Notes: generated by a model from the sequence alone, not told the origin. A DNA stretch of 14,506 nt from an uncultured Hungatella sp. (GCA_910585645.1 CAJUFP010000112.1:1-14506); one strand, 5' to 3'. Numbered from the stretch's first letter, positions 1 to 7,158 are shown. Translations and numbers: made by a program.

Positions 1-16
1 ACCCAACTATTTGGGT
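1..16 (-). terminator. Edge hairpin after defence operon
   Basis: A 6-bp perfect inverted repeat, ACCCAA and TTGGGT with a 4-nt loop, lies at the left edge. It sits 26 bases past the last in-frame stop of the defence operon's third gene (position 42). It could be the stem of a transcription terminator read on the minus strand. Whether a T-tract follows cannot be seen because the window ends here. The stem is short, so chance is possible. Confidence 0.25.
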
Positions 17-132
17 GAAAATGTAGTGCTACTTTTTATGTTCATCGTAGGTTAATTATTTGCTCTTGCAAGGTTTCTCCAAAACCTTTTCCGGGATTTC
101 CTTTTGAAGTTCCAAGGTTTATTCCATCAACC

Positions 133-402
133 TTAAAAATCAAATAGTTTTATTGCAGCCCGATATGCCACATGGTTTGTATCTCCGTTTGCCGCAAGCA
201 ATAATTGCCCTATATCCCAGAAGTATTTATTAATTTTGTCATATGCCCCTAAAAATTCCGGAACATTTGTTTCTCGAAGTCTCTTAATATTAATAAAATA
301 ATTACTGTCTGCATTGATTATAGGATCGAATATCGCTTCTTCGTCCAGCTTATCCTTTAATTTAAATTCTTCTGAAAAAAATATTTTACTATTATGTCCC
401 AC
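133..402 (-). CDS. Third gene of AbiL-like operon, unknown function, probably frameshifted
   Basis: Read literally this is an 89-residue protein starting at GTG (402), 12 bases after the RloB stop. An AAAGGAG ribosome binding site 7 bases upstream of the GTG makes it a convincing third gene of the operon. I do not recognise the family. The protein is charged and soluble-looking, with no signal peptide or membrane segment, and ends in AAIKLFDF. The stop TAA (133-135) follows a run of five T. Removing one T lets the frame continue 31 codons (KVDGINLG, then GNPGKGFGE) to a TGA at 42-44, giving about 119 residues. The continuation is glycine-rich and coding-like. The gene is therefore probably broken by a 1-base insertion. 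Alternatives are a sequencing error, or +1 slippage at TTT-TAA, where tRNA-Phe can re-pair on UUU. Role in the defence system is unknown. Confidence 0.7.
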   Translation of the reverse strand: MGHNSKIFFSEEFKLKDKLDEEAIFDPIINADSNYFINIKRLRETNVPEFLGAYDKINKYFWDIGQLLLAANGDTNHVAYRAAIKLFDF

Positions 403-414
403 CCCAAAACTCCT

Positions 415-1110
415 TTACCCACCTATCTTCTTTATTATCTCTTCTACCAACTTATGTACCCTACAAGCCGGCCACATCTCCGATGGCTTCCGCTTCCCAT
501 CTTCCACACATCTTTTATAACACCTCTCCGCCATCTGAATCGCCCCTTTTTCATCCCCATGCTGCACCAGCTTCCGATAAATATCTCTGTCATTCTTAGA
601 ATACTTCTGTCCTGTTACCTTCTCAAACTTCTCGGCAAACCGGTCACAGCAGGTATAAGACTCCCTAATCACAGGCATCTCTCCAAAATACGCATACATC
701 CAGATTTCAAAGCAGGGATTAGACCATCCAGCGCCCACACCACTTTTCTCCGCTGTCTGGATAATCTCGTCAAAGTCCTTCACCTGATCTCTGTCAAAGA
801 CAATCCACGGAATCGGGTACTGTGATTCCTGCCCTGTCATTTCCAGAGCCTTTCTCACAAGCTCCACCGTCCTGGCCTTCTCCACTTTTATCACAAGCCT
901 GTCTTTCAGTTCCGCCGGAATGCTGTCTCGCAGACCCTCAAAGTAGTTCTTCTCTGTTTCTTCCGTATCCGTCACAATCAGATAATATCCCAGTTCAGGA
1001 ACCCTGGCCCCCACACGTTTGTTTCTGTCCCGCCTTTTTCCGGCCCGGCTGTCGCTGGGTTTTCCAGCAACAGTGGCCTTCTTTTCTGCCGCTTTTCCCC
1101 TATTTGCCAT
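415..1110 (-). CDS. rloB: RloB family protein (AbiLii-like, TOPRIM-type effector)
   Basis: This 231-residue protein is recognised as RloB-like. After a basic, disordered-looking N-terminus (about 1-38, rich in Lys and Arg), a TOPRIM-like core begins with YLIVTDTEETEKNYFEGL (acidic residues E50, E51, E53). It continues with WIVFDRDQ (D106, D108) and SNPCFEIW at about 130-137, the usual RloB signature. RloB-type proteins are paired with an AAA15 ATPase in the abortive-infection system AbiL and in the Campylobacter RloAB pair. The same two-part ATPase plus TOPRIM logic occurs in OLD and PARIS systems. The effector is presumed to cut nucleic acid when released or activated by the ATPase. The start codon overlaps the ATPase stop by 11 bases and follows GGGGAGG, which implies translational coupling. 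Specific nuclease activity is inferred, not visible. Confidence 0.88.
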   Translation of the reverse strand: MANRGKAAEKKATVAGKPSDSRAGKRRDRNKRVGARVPELGYYLIVTDTEETEKNYFEGLRDSIPAELKDRLVIKVEKARTVELVRKALEMTGQESQYPIPWIVFDRDQVKDFDEIIQTAEKSGVGAGWSNPCFEIWMYAYFGEMPVIRESYTCCDRFAEKFEKVTGQKYSKNDRDIYRKLVQHGDEKGAIQMAERCYKRCVEDGKRKPSEMWPACRVHKLVEEIIKKIGG

Positions 1111-2395
1111 CCGATGTCCTCCCCTTCAACATCTTCATAGGCTTTAATGCCGGAATCGCTCCATAATTCCCCGTGAGATAATTCTTGGCAAGAGCCTCAT
1201 CCCGCCGTACCTTGTTCCCCTCTTCGTCCTTAAACTCTACCAAAGAGTACAATTCCGATACCCCATCCCGATTCTTATTGACCATCCAGATTTCATCCCG
1301 CCGCAGCAATTCATTGGAAAACTGCCAGATATCATGGGTTGTAAATACCAGCTGCGCGTTCCGGGTATTGATTTCCGGGGAAAGAAAAGTCAGTATAATA
1401 TTCCTTACCAACAATGGGTGCAGTCTGGCATTCAACTCATCAATAAACAGCGTGGAACCCTGATCCAGCACCTCCTTTAAAGAGGGGTACAGAGCAAACA
1501 TCTTCAATGTCCCGCTTGATTCCTGTTTCAATGGAATAGAAGCCATTTTTCCAGTGTCCCCCATCTTATGCAGGGCATCAATCTTATAACTCTTACTATT
1601 GTCTTTTTCATCCTCCTGTGGAAGTTCTTCTACACTAAAATCCTGTATCGCCTCGTCAAAGGATGCAAAATACTCCACCACATTATCCTGCACCTCTTTT
1701 CGGTCTACGAACCCTTCCGGCAAAACTCTGGAAAGGAAAAAGTTTTCCGCAGGATCGCCAAAGTTTACAATCTCATTGCTCAGAAACCAGTCCCTCACCT
1801 TTTTCAGCTTCGCTATCCGCAGCTTCGACCCCAAAGATACAATAAGGGACTCCTTGTTCAGAGATGCCTTGATATTTTCCACATGGTTTTTGGAAAAACC
1901 ATTCATCTCCAGTTCTTCGCCTTTTTTACGGTAAAGAATCGTCCGGTACTTATTCCTTGCCGTCTTTGCTTTAGAATATAGCCATTCCTCTACTACTTCA
2001 TCCTTTTTCAATGAGAACCCATACTGGTATGTCTTGCCCGTATCTTCTGAACTGTCAACATAAAACACTTCAAAGGTGGTTTCTTCGTCACGGCTCTTTT
2101 CATCAAAAAGGAATGGTGTCACTTTCAGATAAGAATCTCCCGTTTTCCTGCGCCGTTCTTCTTCATCACCGAATTTAAAGGATTCATCCACATAGTAAGT
2201 CATATATTCAAAGGCATCATACACATTAGATTTTCCACTTGCGTTGGCACCATAGATAGCCGCTACCTTTAAAAGTTTATCATTCGCTGCCTCTGCCACA
2301 TGGCCTTCGTGTTCTGTTATCTTCGTTGCCGTCAAATCCAAAGACACCTCATCACGAAAGGATTTATAATTTTTAAAATTAAATTGAATCAGCAT
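1100..2395 (-). CDS. AAA15-family ATPase (AbiLi/RloA-like) of anti-phage system
   Basis: A 431-residue ABC-like AAA ATPase. The N-terminus MLIQFNFKNYKSF is the typical family opening. Walker A is GANASGKS (about 49-56), an SSGT signature-like segment lies near 293-296, Walker B is LFIDELNARLHP (D319, E320), and TTHD at 352-355 is the switch histidine. I chose the ATG at 2395 because GAGGAG lies 6-7 bases before it. A start 13 codons earlier has no such site and would sit close to the promoter. Together with RloB this matches the AbiL/RloAB two-component arrangement, in which the ATPase probably senses infection and controls the TOPRIM partner. It is the first gene of a three-gene unit with its own promoter. 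OLD-like or PARIS AriA ATPases are alternatives, but the RloB partner favours AbiL. No lesions are visible. Confidence 0.9.
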   Translation of the reverse strand: MLIQFNFKNYKSFRDEVSLDLTATKITEHEGHVAEAANDKLLKVAAIYGANASGKSNVYDAFEYMTYYVDESFKFGDEEERRRKTGDSYLKVTPFLFDEKSRDEETTFEVFYVDSSEDTGKTYQYGFSLKKDEVVEEWLYSKAKTARNKYRTILYRKKGEELEMNGFSKNHVENIKASLNKESLIVSLGSKLRIAKLKKVRDWFLSNEIVNFGDPAENFFLSRVLPEGFVDRKEVQDNVVEYFASFDEAIQDFSVEELPQEDEKDNSKSYKIDALHKMGDTGKMASIPLKQESSGTLKMFALYPSLKEVLDQGSTLFIDELNARLHPLLVRNIILTFLSPEINTRNAQLVFTTHDIWQFSNELLRRDEIWMVNKNRDGVSELYSLVEFKDEEGNKVRRDEALAKNYLTGNYGAIPALKPMKMLKGRTSDGK

Positions 2396-2451
2396 AATAG
2401 TCTCCTCATTATAGGTCTTGCATCCACTATTCAAATCAAACTCTCATGTAT

Positions 2452-2479
2452 ATTATAATCAATTTCCAATAAAAATCAA
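2452..2479 (-). promoter_or_regulatory. Promoter of AbiL-like operon
   Basis: On the minus strand TTGATT (2474-2479) and a consensus TATAAT (2452-2457) are separated by 16 bases. This predicts a transcript start about 50 bases before the ATPase start codon. The surrounding 2440-2600 stretch is very AT-rich. Upstream of it lies an inverted repeat, TAGAAAA and TTTTCTA, around 2520-2540 that could be an operator, although AT-rich DNA yields such pairs by chance. The promoter means the defence genes do not depend on the transfer operon. Confidence 0.65.
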
Positions 2480-2611
2480 CATATAATTTTGTGTTTTACG
2501 GTTTTATATGCTCATTTTTATAGAAAATTTATATTTTTCTACATTTTCATTTTCATTCATCCATTAAAAATTTATCAATCGCTCATCCTCTGCCATCTTG
2601 GTTCAAATGCA

Positions 2612-2639
2612 CCGGTCCTGCCCCAAAGGGCAGGACCGG
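2612..2639 (-). terminator. GC-rich hairpin after transfer genes
   Basis: A perfect 12-bp inverted repeat (CCGGTCCTGCCC and its complement) with a 4-nt loop lies 16 bases after the DUF6133-like gene. It marks the end of the transfer unit before the AT-rich defence operon. Neither strand has a T-tract right after the stem, so it is not a classical intrinsic terminator. It may act as a 3' stabilizing structure or a weak terminator. Confidence 0.5.
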
Positions 2640-2654
2640 CAACACTTATCAGCC

Positions 2655-2906
2655 TTATCCCTGATAATTGAACAGGCTGGTGATCTTCTGGGTCAAGGTG
2701 GGCAGGATAGTGTCCTTGAACAGCGTGTACAGCCCCGCCAGCAGCAGTGCGCCCACCACCACGGAGATCAGGATCTTCAGCGCCGTATCCACAAAGCCCT
2801 CCCCGGACTTCTGGGATAAAACTTCCGCCAGCTTCGCCTTGGCCTGCATCCCCTCCACATAACCCTTTACCGCCAGATTGTTCATTTTGTCAGTCAGTCT
2901 CTTCAT
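2655..2906 (-). CDS. DUF6133-type small membrane protein of ICE transfer module
   Basis: An 83-residue protein with a basic, amphipathic N-terminal half (1-33). The conserved segment EGFVDTALKILISVVVGALLLAGLYTLF forms one membrane helix at roughly 37-62, followed by KDTILPTLTQKITSLFNYQG. This pattern (EGFVD, then ALLLAGLY, then LPTL) is what I recall for the DUF6133 family, found beside VirD4 and pilin-like genes in Clostridia ICEs. It resembles a flagellin- or pilin-like single-pass protein. A role in the type IV secretion apparatus is inferred from position. AAGGAG lies 9 bases upstream of the ATG. It is the last transfer gene here; no VirB6, VirB4 or PrgI-type gene follows within the window. 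Confidence 0.75.
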   Translation of the reverse strand: MKRLTDKMNNLAVKGYVEGMQAKAKLAEVLSQKSGEGFVDTALKILISVVVGALLLAGLYTLFKDTILPTLTQKITSLFNYQG

Positions 2907-2953
2907 AGATTCATTCTCCTTTTCTTGATCAGAGTTGTTGGTTGTATGGCAGT

Positions 2954-2972
2954 CCGCAGGAAATCCCTGCGG
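2954..2972 (-). other. Intercistronic hairpin
   Basis: A 7-bp perfect inverted repeat, CCGCAGG and CCTGCGG with a 5-nt loop, lies in the 91-base gap between the pilin-like gene and the DUF6133-like gene. There is no T-tract. It may influence mRNA processing or relative expression of the two genes. Function is inferred only from position. Confidence 0.35.
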
Positions 2973-2997
2973 TTATACCCGTTTCATCACGAACTGC

Positions 2998-3348
2998 TTA
3001 CTGATAGTAGCCGATGATGATGTTCAGCGTGGCGCTCCCCAGCACTGCGCCGATACAGGAAACAATGGCAACCACAATACGGTTGTTCCATTTCTTCTGA
3101 TCCATCTCGTCCGCCGCCGAGCGCCGGATGCAGAAATAGATGATCAGAAGCCCCGCCACCACTGGGACCAGCACCATCAGCCAGGTGGTGGCGTCACCGA
3201 TCAGTTTCTCCGTTCCCGTGGCAAGTTTGCTCTGGCTGATGCCGGACGCATATACCGTGGTACTGTTTGCCAGCATAAGAAAAGCGGCCATGCCCATGGC
3301 ACCCGCCGCCCGAAGCCTTACCGCTGCGTTTTTAATCTTCCTCTTCAT
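2998..3348 (-). CDS. VirB2/TrbC-like pilin-like membrane protein
   Basis: A 116-residue protein with the layout of a conjugative pilin. It has a basic N-terminus (MKRKIKNAAVRLR), a hydrophobic signal segment ending in VYASG (about 33-37), and a short loop. Two membrane helices follow (about 57-75, WLMVLVPVVAGLLIIYFC, and about 92-112, VVAIVSCIGAVLGSATLNII), separated by a charged cytoplasmic loop. This arrangement is typical of VirB2/TrbC-like subunits of type IV secretion systems. Its position directly after virD4 (17-base overlap) supports that role. The start is ATG 3348, with GGAGG 11 bases upstream inside the virD4 3' end. The gene is intact even though virD4 is broken. Confidence 0.7.
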   Translation of the reverse strand: MKRKIKNAAVRLRAAGAMGMAAFLMLANSTTVYASGISQSKLATGTEKLIGDATTWLMVLVPVVAGLLIIYFCIRRSAADEMDQKKWNNRIVVAIVSCIGAVLGSATLNIIIGYYQ

Positions 3349-4306
3349 TCTTGTCTGAACCTCCTACTGTTCTTCTATAGCCTTTCACAGACGAAAACAT
3401 GGAGCCAGCCTGCGCCCCGAATGTCTGCGATTTCTGCTGCGCCTCTTTCAGCTGCAAGTCTTTGGTGTAATACACCCAGATATTCCACAGGGGGATCTCC
3501 TCCGTCCTGGCCGAAAGCACCGGGCGGGCCTTTTCCCTGGCCTCCCGCACCTTCCGGTTGTGTTCCGGATCTCCCAATCCACACATCCGGTTGAAATACC
3601 ACTGTGGCAGATCCGGCGCGTTCATCATGGCCGGATGCGCCCTGCTGATGACGATCTGGCTGGGGCGGGAGATCCGCCGTATCTCGTCTGTGGTCAGAAG
3701 TTCCCTTGCCACAAGGCTGATGCTGTGGGAGCTGCTGGGATTGACATACCGCCCGTGCTGGCCGGATAACTGATAGGCCGAAGTGGTATATTTCCCCAGC
3801 TTGTCGCACACATCCTGCAGAGTCTCCTTATCGTCCGCCTGCAGATAGATCCAGGTCTGGCAGTTGGACTTGACGATGGCCGCCGTCTCCTTATCGTATT
3901 TCTGGGTCAGCTGCTCAAAGCTCTGTAAAAACAAGTTGAACCGCACGCCCCGGCCTCCGGCCACGGTCAGTTTATTGGTGAAATCATTGAGTTTCGTAAA
4001 ATTCCCAAACTCGTCCAAAACGAAGTTCACCCGGTTTTCCAGCCTGCCGCCCCGTAAATCGGATTGACGCACCAGCAGTTCATACAGCTGGGACACCATC
4101 AGGCTGGCGATAGGATAATATGTGGTCTTTTCATCCGGCAGGATCAGGAACAATGCCTGCTTCTTCCTGCCGATATCCGTTATGTTGTAATCGCTCTTAT
4201 GGGTGATGGCATAAACGGAGCGGCTGGTGAACAGACGCAGGGTGGTCAGGGCAGATGTGTCAAAGCTGCCCTTGGTGCGGCTGGGCGCCACCTCCGCAAT
4301 GGACAT
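3332..4306 (-). pseudogene. virD4: VirD4/TraG-type coupling protein, C-terminal part after frameshift
   Basis: The 3' portion of a VirD4-like coupling protein. It opens at MSIAEVAPSRTKGSFDTSALTT, which in intact homologues is internal. It holds Walker B NFVLDEFGNF (about 94-103 of this fragment), the following VAGGRGVRFNLFLQSFEQL segment, and the C-terminal TraG-type region, and ends in an acidic NEEED. The frame is open upstream to the lesion and reads SHPARAL immediately before MSIAEV, which joins exactly to KKLPA of the N-terminal part once one base near 4327/4328 is removed. The fragment lacks Walker A and the membrane anchor, so alone it should not function. Internal initiation at ATG 4306 is possible but has no evident purpose. 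Confidence 0.85.
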
Positions 4307-5639
4307 CAGCGCCCGTGCCGGGTGGCTTGGCCGGTAACTTCTTCATGTACTCGCTCATGGGCGTCTTTCCTCCCACAGACTTGCTCATCTCTGCGATGTA
4401 CCAGTACACATTGGTCAGATTCTGGTACTCCGGTCGTTTCCGGTTGTCTGCCACCACACAGAGGATGGCCGCCTCTATGGTGGACTTTTCCCCGTTCTCC
4501 CAGATCTTCTCGTTGGATGTGTTGTCCCCCACCAGGATATTGGTGATATCCCAGGCATACATCTCCGCCCGCTCCACATCGTCCTCATTGATGGCGTCAA
4601 TCACTGGCTGGAGCAGGTTGTAACGGGTACTCTTTTCCGGATTCTTGAAATCCAGACAGATCACCTCGTAGCCCAGCTTTTTCAGATAGTCCGCCGTATA
4701 ATGATACAACTCCGCTTTGGGGTCGCTGATGACCAGACTCTCCCCGGACAGCGCTATGGAGCAGATGGACTGGATGACCAGGCACCGGGTCTTGCCGGAG
4801 CGGGTGGCACCGATAGTCAGAGTGCGGGTGTCGTCCCCGATCAGGTACAGCTTCTCCCGGTTCCCCATTTTTTCTATTCCCACCACAATGCCACCTTTGG
4901 GGAAGAGTTTATATGGGTCAGTTCCTTTTTCTCCTTTCTCTGCCCTCGCTGCCTGTTCCTTTTCCACGTTCTCCCCTGCTGACGGTGTTTTTTCTGCCTC
5001 CTTTCCGGCCTCCTGTCTGCCTGTACCGACAGGGGAGACCACATACTCTACGGTTTCAAAATCTTCATCCTCCTTTGCCCTTAATGGATTTATAGGAACG
5101 GACAGGGAGATGGCGGGGTCTGCTGTTGTGTCCTCCGGCATATTCCCTGCTTTCTCCTGTCCGGTATCCTCTGCTTTATTTCCTGTACCATTTCCTCTTT
5201 CCAGAAACGGCAAGTTATCATACCCCGTATCCAAAAGCATCCGGATCACTTCATTATGCAGGTCGATGATCTGCGTCGCAAATCCCCTGTCCCTCTCTTC
5301 CTTTTTCAGCCACCGTGACGAACCGTGCTGGTACTGGCCTGACGGAGCCGGGGTGTAGATATCCCCGGCAACCTTCACAAGCTCGCTCTGATAGGTACGG
5401 CTGTTCTGCACCCAGAAGAGGATACAACACAGCGCCAGAAAGCCCTCAAAGGAAAGGAAGAGCAACAACTGCCGGCGCTCGGTAAACAATCCCAACAGAC
5501 ACTGGAAAAACGGAACCAGCGTCAGCGTATCGTACCTCCTGGACATCAGCCCGTGCAGGGCTGCCGTAAAGAACAGGTTCAGAATGGTTCCCACTGCCAG
5601 CAGGATAACGCTTAAGATCAGCTTCTCTTTTTTCTTCAT
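4260..5639 (-). pseudogene. virD4: VirD4/TraG-type coupling protein, N-terminal part, frameshifted
   Basis: The 5' portion of the conjugative coupling ATPase that links the relaxosome to the secretion channel. It has two membrane helices (about 7-30 and 56-78) and a long acidic, Glu-rich linker (about 148-240). Walker A GATRSGKT follows at 277-284, then the conserved VISDPKAELY and YEVICLDFKNPEKSTRYN blocks. I prefer ATG 5639, which overlaps the previous stop as ATGA, over GTG 5645. After KKLPA the frame runs into an unrelated 22-residue tail. The correct sequence (SHPARALMSIAEV) continues in another frame, so one base has been inserted in the TT at 4327-4328. Repaired, the protein would be about 768 residues, longer than usual because of the linker. 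It is real decay or an assembly error; no slippery motif is present. Confidence 0.88.
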
Positions 5640-6325
5640 TGGCACAGTTCCTCTTCTTCCTCCTGTCCATATTGGGCAATCCCGCTGACAAACTCCGGGT
5701 AAGCATTTTTCAGCATCTCCACCGCTTCCTCCCTGGGGATGCCCAGCAGTTCCGTTCTTGACACCGCCATATGGTCTTTGTCAATGGGATGGTACAGATG
5801 GACGGTATCGCTGAAGCTCCCCCCTTTTCCCTCACAGCCGGGGCCATGGGTGACAATCCACAGCTGGTTACGGGCATTGCGGTATTCCGGTTTCAGATTT
5901 TCAAGCCTGAGCACCACCAACCTGTCCATATAGTTCTCTTCCCGGCTTCCCTCCCTGCAGTCCTGGCCGTCTAAAAGTGGGACTTCATCCGTGCTGATGG
6001 GATAATACTCTTTCAATGCGGGATAGGGGACAAAATACGTCCGGATGCCGTGTTCCTGCGCAAAATCGATCTCCCCCTGCATCCCCTGGCTGACCTTCTT
6101 TCCCATCACCCACATCTCATCGCACTTTTCCAGCAGGGAAAGCCCTAATTTCAGTCCCAGCTCCCTCTGCTCCGGGATGGTGTCGTTGCACCACTGGCTG
6201 AAAATAATGTGGGGCGCCAGCGGCAGCAATCCGCACTCACTGACCAGCCTGCTGTATTCCACGGCATTTTTGATATTCCTGTCATAATCCCCACGCAGGG
6301 GGCTGGCAAGGTATACCATTTTCAA
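5636..6325 (-). CDS. DUF4406/DUF7768-like protein with extra C-terminal domain
   Basis: About 229 residues. The N-terminal half (about 1-125) begins MVYLASPLRGDYDRNIKNAVEY and contains PLAPHIIFSQW, IPEQRELGLKLGLSLLEKCDEMWVMG and GMQGEIDFA. This is the nucleoside 2-deoxyribosyltransferase-like fold of DUF4406/DUF7768 proteins, common in phages and ICEs and of unproven substrate. The C-terminal part (about 130-229, with LWIVTHGPGCEG and DKDHMAVSRTELLGI) resembles a module seen in other ICE accessory proteins and ends in an acidic tail. GGAGGTGAG fits a TTG start at 6325 (10-base spacing) better than the ATG at 6319. It is the first gene of the virD4 unit, overlapping it by 4 bases. A role in nucleotide metabolism or signalling is only a family-level guess. 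Confidence 0.7.
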   Translation of the reverse strand: MKMVYLASPLRGDYDRNIKNAVEYSRLVSECGLLPLAPHIIFSQWCNDTIPEQRELGLKLGLSLLEKCDEMWVMGKKVSQGMQGEIDFAQEHGIRTYFVPYPALKEYYPISTDEVPLLDGQDCREGSREENYMDRLVVLRLENLKPEYRNARNQLWIVTHGPGCEGKGGSFSDTVHLYHPIDKDHMAVSRTELLGIPREEAVEMLKNAYPEFVSGIAQYGQEEEEELCQ

Positions 6326-6342
6326 ATAAATCTCACCTCCCA

Positions 6343-6391
6343 TGAAAAAGGCAGGCCGCATACCTGATAACCCAGATATACAGCCTGCCTT
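6343..6391 (-). terminator. Terminator-like hairpin before virD4 operon
   Basis: A 9-bp perfect stem (AAGGCAGGC and GCCTGCCTT, 6348-6356 and 6383-6391) encloses a second imperfect stem (ATAcCTG and CAGaTAT). On the minus strand the stem is followed at once by TTTTT, which is a good intrinsic terminator. The plus strand is also T-rich after the stem, so it could work in both directions. It ends about ten bases before the ribosome binding site of the DUF4406-like gene. No promoter fits between hairpin and gene, so the transfer operon must be transcribed through it. The only upstream candidate promoter I see is weak (TTGTTT 6440-6445, TATTTA 6419-6424, 15-base spacer). This layout suggests attenuation or antitermination. 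Confidence 0.65.
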
Positions 6392-6464
6392 ATTTTCCTA
6401 TATTCTTTTTCCCTCTCGTAAATATGCTCTCATTGCACAAAACAATAAATTTAACTTTTTACAT

Positions 6465-6551
6465 TCAGATTACCGGATTGCGTTCATTTAAAAGTTCTGC
6501 AAAGCGAAAGTTACCATCCCGCTTAATAATCAAGCAATCTCCCATAATCAT
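6465..6551 (-). CDS. Possible 28-aa peptide overlapping YdeI gene end
   Basis: A short frame starts at ATG 6551 with GGAG six bases upstream and reads MIMGDCLIIKRDGNFRF, ending NERNPVI. It overlaps the last ten codons of the YdeI-like gene in another frame and runs into the intergenic region. Codon use looks coding-like after the overlap. It could be a coupled small protein or a remnant, but it may be chance. I recognise no family. Confidence 0.2.
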   Translation of the reverse strand: MIMGDCLIIKRDGNFRFAELLNERNPVI

Positions 6552-7098
6552 TCCAGTCTCCAAACATTTTTCCTGCCTGCGATTGCTCGATCAACTTTTT
6601 CAAACGCTTATCAAACACCTCTCTGTCCTTCTTTTTATCTCGCTGAATAGAATCAATACGCACCCTTTGATAAAGGGCAGGAAAAGATTGAAAATTTTTC
6701 CATGCAACTAAATTTTCCTGAAATGCCTGATAAATCTCCGGATCAATCACAAACCCTTTTTCCGACATGTCAGGCAGGACAGAACGTCCCGCATCCGTCA
6801 TCATTCCCAGTTTTTCTAACCTCCGGCTACGTTCTTTATTGAACTCAGACCATGGACTCTTTGCAGCACGGGGAGTAAACTTTTGCATATCTGCTCCATC
6901 AATCTTTTTATGGGTCGTATCTATCCACCCAAAACAAAGGACTTCTTCAACTGCGTCCAAATACCAGACATAATCCGTTGGCGGCTTTTTTCCCTTCTTG
7001 GCAACTATCCAGCATTCTGACTCTTTACTGTGGTTCTCTGTCAGCCACTTTCTGAACTCTTCTCTGGTTGTAATATTTAAAATGTTTTTCGCTTCCAT
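6523..7098 (-). CDS. YdeI/OmpD-associated family protein
   Basis: A 191-residue protein with the hallmarks of the YdeI/OmpD-associated (OmdA, PF13376) family: FRKWLTENHSKESECWIVAKKG near the N-terminus, the signature EEVLCFGWID (about 51-60), and KFTPRAAKSPWSEFNKERSRRLEKLG. A C-terminal four-helix-like part ends in GDWNDYGRLLDY. Some members are described as bacteriocin-protection proteins; the biochemical role is unsettled. I chose ATG 7098 because GGAG lies six bases upstream and a good promoter sits inside the longer reading frame, so the extra 20 codons upstream cannot be part of that transcript's protein. Base composition is more AT-rich than the neighbouring ICE genes and it has its own promoter and a downstream terminator, so it looks like an independent cargo gene. 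Confidence 0.85.
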   Translation of the reverse strand: MEAKNILNITTREEFRKWLTENHSKESECWIVAKKGKKPPTDYVWYLDAVEEVLCFGWIDTTHKKIDGADMQKFTPRAAKSPWSEFNKERSRRLEKLGMMTDAGRSVLPDMSEKGFVIDPEIYQAFQENLVAWKNFQSFPALYQRVRIDSIQRDKKKDREVFDKRLKKLIEQSQAGKMFGDWNDYGRLLDY

Positions 7099-7129
7099 TC
7101 TTGTCTCCAAATCCAGATTTATGTACCTG

Positions 7130-7158
7130 ATTATAAAATAGTTGTCCGCCATGTGCAA
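7130..7158 (-). promoter_or_regulatory. Promoter of YdeI-like gene
   Basis: On the minus strand a consensus TATAAT (7130-7135) lies 17 bases after TTGCAC (7153-7158). Transcription would start about 25-30 bases upstream of ATG 7098, leaving a short leader that carries the GGAG site. The first half of the -35 box matches consensus and the second half does not. Confidence 0.6.

Noticed and set aside
4320..4335. Programmed frameshift in virD4
   Set aside because: The site GCC-AAG-CC is not slippery, there is no stimulator, and one removed base restores the conserved sequence exactly, so mutation or sequencing error is simpler.
4717..5358. Long plus-strand open frame opposite virD4
   Set aside because: It is Ser- and Pro-rich, has no ribosome binding site or recognisable motif, and lies opposite a gene with clear Walker A and VirD4 blocks.
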